Positions 63,380-64,000 of a stretch of 64,000 nucleotides of DNA are shown in pieces (position 1 is the first letter of the stretch; each line of letters opens with the position of its first letter). This DNA comes from Mytilus galloprovincialis (taxonomy: Eukaryota > Mollusca > Bivalvia > Mytilida > Mytilidae). The DNA is taken from the NCBI RefSeq assembly GCF_965363235.1, contig NC_134843.1, positions 92,103,795 to 92,167,794 on the forward strand, read 5' to 3'. The notes under the pieces were generated by a model. That model saw only the letters and a program-made list of their open reading frames with translations, was not told where the DNA came from and made no database searches. A program made the position numbers and the translations under genes.

Positions 63380-64000
63380 ATGAATATAAACTCGACTTTG
63401 TTTACTTACAGAATTTGCTGGCGCGGTCTCTTTTCTAAACAATATACCATGCCTCTTCAGATTTCCTCTTTTATATGCTCCTTAAACCTGTTTTCAAAGT
63501 TTTCAGAAAACTTTATTTTTAATCTTTCTTTTAATTTCATCTTGTTTTTCTACGACGCAATTAATAATTTAGGTTCTGTTTGTAAGATCGCTCTGATATA
63601 GAATGCATGTTGTTTACATCTGCGCAAAAGCTTATAAACACATCGTATACCCAATGACACGCAAAGTGTATAACAAGCATGCGGAAGCAATTGATAAGCG
63701 ATCATTGACTGAGAATTAACTAAAACAAATGAGATATTCAATGCAAGGGATTGTACTTTTAACATTCTGTCTGATAAACTTATGACAAACTACTCTGTAC
63801 AATTTTAAATGAAGGGATAAAAATATATTTTTTGATTTTGCTCGGTTATTATTTAGAAACATGAACACAATGATGAAATACAAAACATATTTAATTGGCA
63901 CCATGTAGTCTCTGTGGAAATGCTGTTCTATTAATATTTAGTTATTATTCCATTTTTACTGTATGATTTTACCTATAGTTTCTGATACACAATCGCATCT
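63380..64000. other. Upstream flank, nothing recognised
   Basis: AT-rich sequence with only short frames on both strands (up to 73 codons, one starting MNINSTLFTYRICWRGLFSK). None shows a domain or splice context. Confidence 0.5.

Overview
The window is nuclear DNA of a metazoan, almost certainly a bivalve mollusc and probably a mussel of the Mytilus type. It is AT-rich, with short exons, GT-AG introns and conserved animal genes. Its dispersed repeats (tandem-repeat elements with an ACGG-type tract and a terminal hairpin, hammerhead-bearing repeats of about 360 bp, and a family of reverse-transcriptase element tails) are of the kind I associate with mussel genomes. The species call is inference. 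All exon models below were built by eye from splice sites, reading phase and family similarity.

Layout. (1) 909-18030, minus strand: the 5' part of an E3 ubiquitin ligase of the Su(dx)/WWP1/ITCH type, with a C2 domain, a proline-rich linker, four WW domains and the start of the HECT domain. The rest of HECT lies beyond the left edge. Its 6.3-kb last complete intron holds a tRNA-Thr(CGU) gene and several repeats. (2) 18.0-23.0 kb: the divergent intergenic region. It contains two copies of one roughly 1.15-kb DNA transposon in inverted orientation, and a small promoter-like cluster near 22.8 kb. (3) 23057-32700, plus strand: a complete eight-exon NOB1 gene (40S ribosomal subunit maturation nuclease). 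Intron 1 holds a 1570-bp MULE-type element with a perfect 9-bp target duplication. Intron 3 holds a 1273-bp hAT-type element with a perfect 8-bp duplication. (4) 32.7-42.7 kb: a gene-free block with a 160-bp tandem-repeat element, a decayed LINE 3' end, a hAT-like element with a 5-bp duplication, a MITE, and a long-terminal-repeat palindromic element (38.6-42.3 kb) that carries a 167-codon unknown ORF and was later hit by another DNA transposon. (5) 42673-45409: a young LTR retrotransposon reduced to 5' LTR, tRNA-Pro primer site, intact gag-protease ORF of 643 codons, and a truncated 3' LTR. (6) 49424-53477, plus strand: a five-exon secreted CAP-superfamily gene with a 130-bp-arm hairpin in intron 2. 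(7) 53.5-58.3 kb: decayed reverse-transcriptase elements and a hammerhead repeat. (8) 58376-63255, minus strand: a signal-peptide, BRICHOS-like, furin-site protein that would release a short C-terminal peptide.

The host genes show no sign of a shared pathway. The items most worth following are the BRICHOS-like prepropeptide gene, the hammerhead-ribozyme repeats (one copy with a complete catalytic core and paired stems), the gag-protease-only retrotransposon, and the palindromic element with its unknown ORF.
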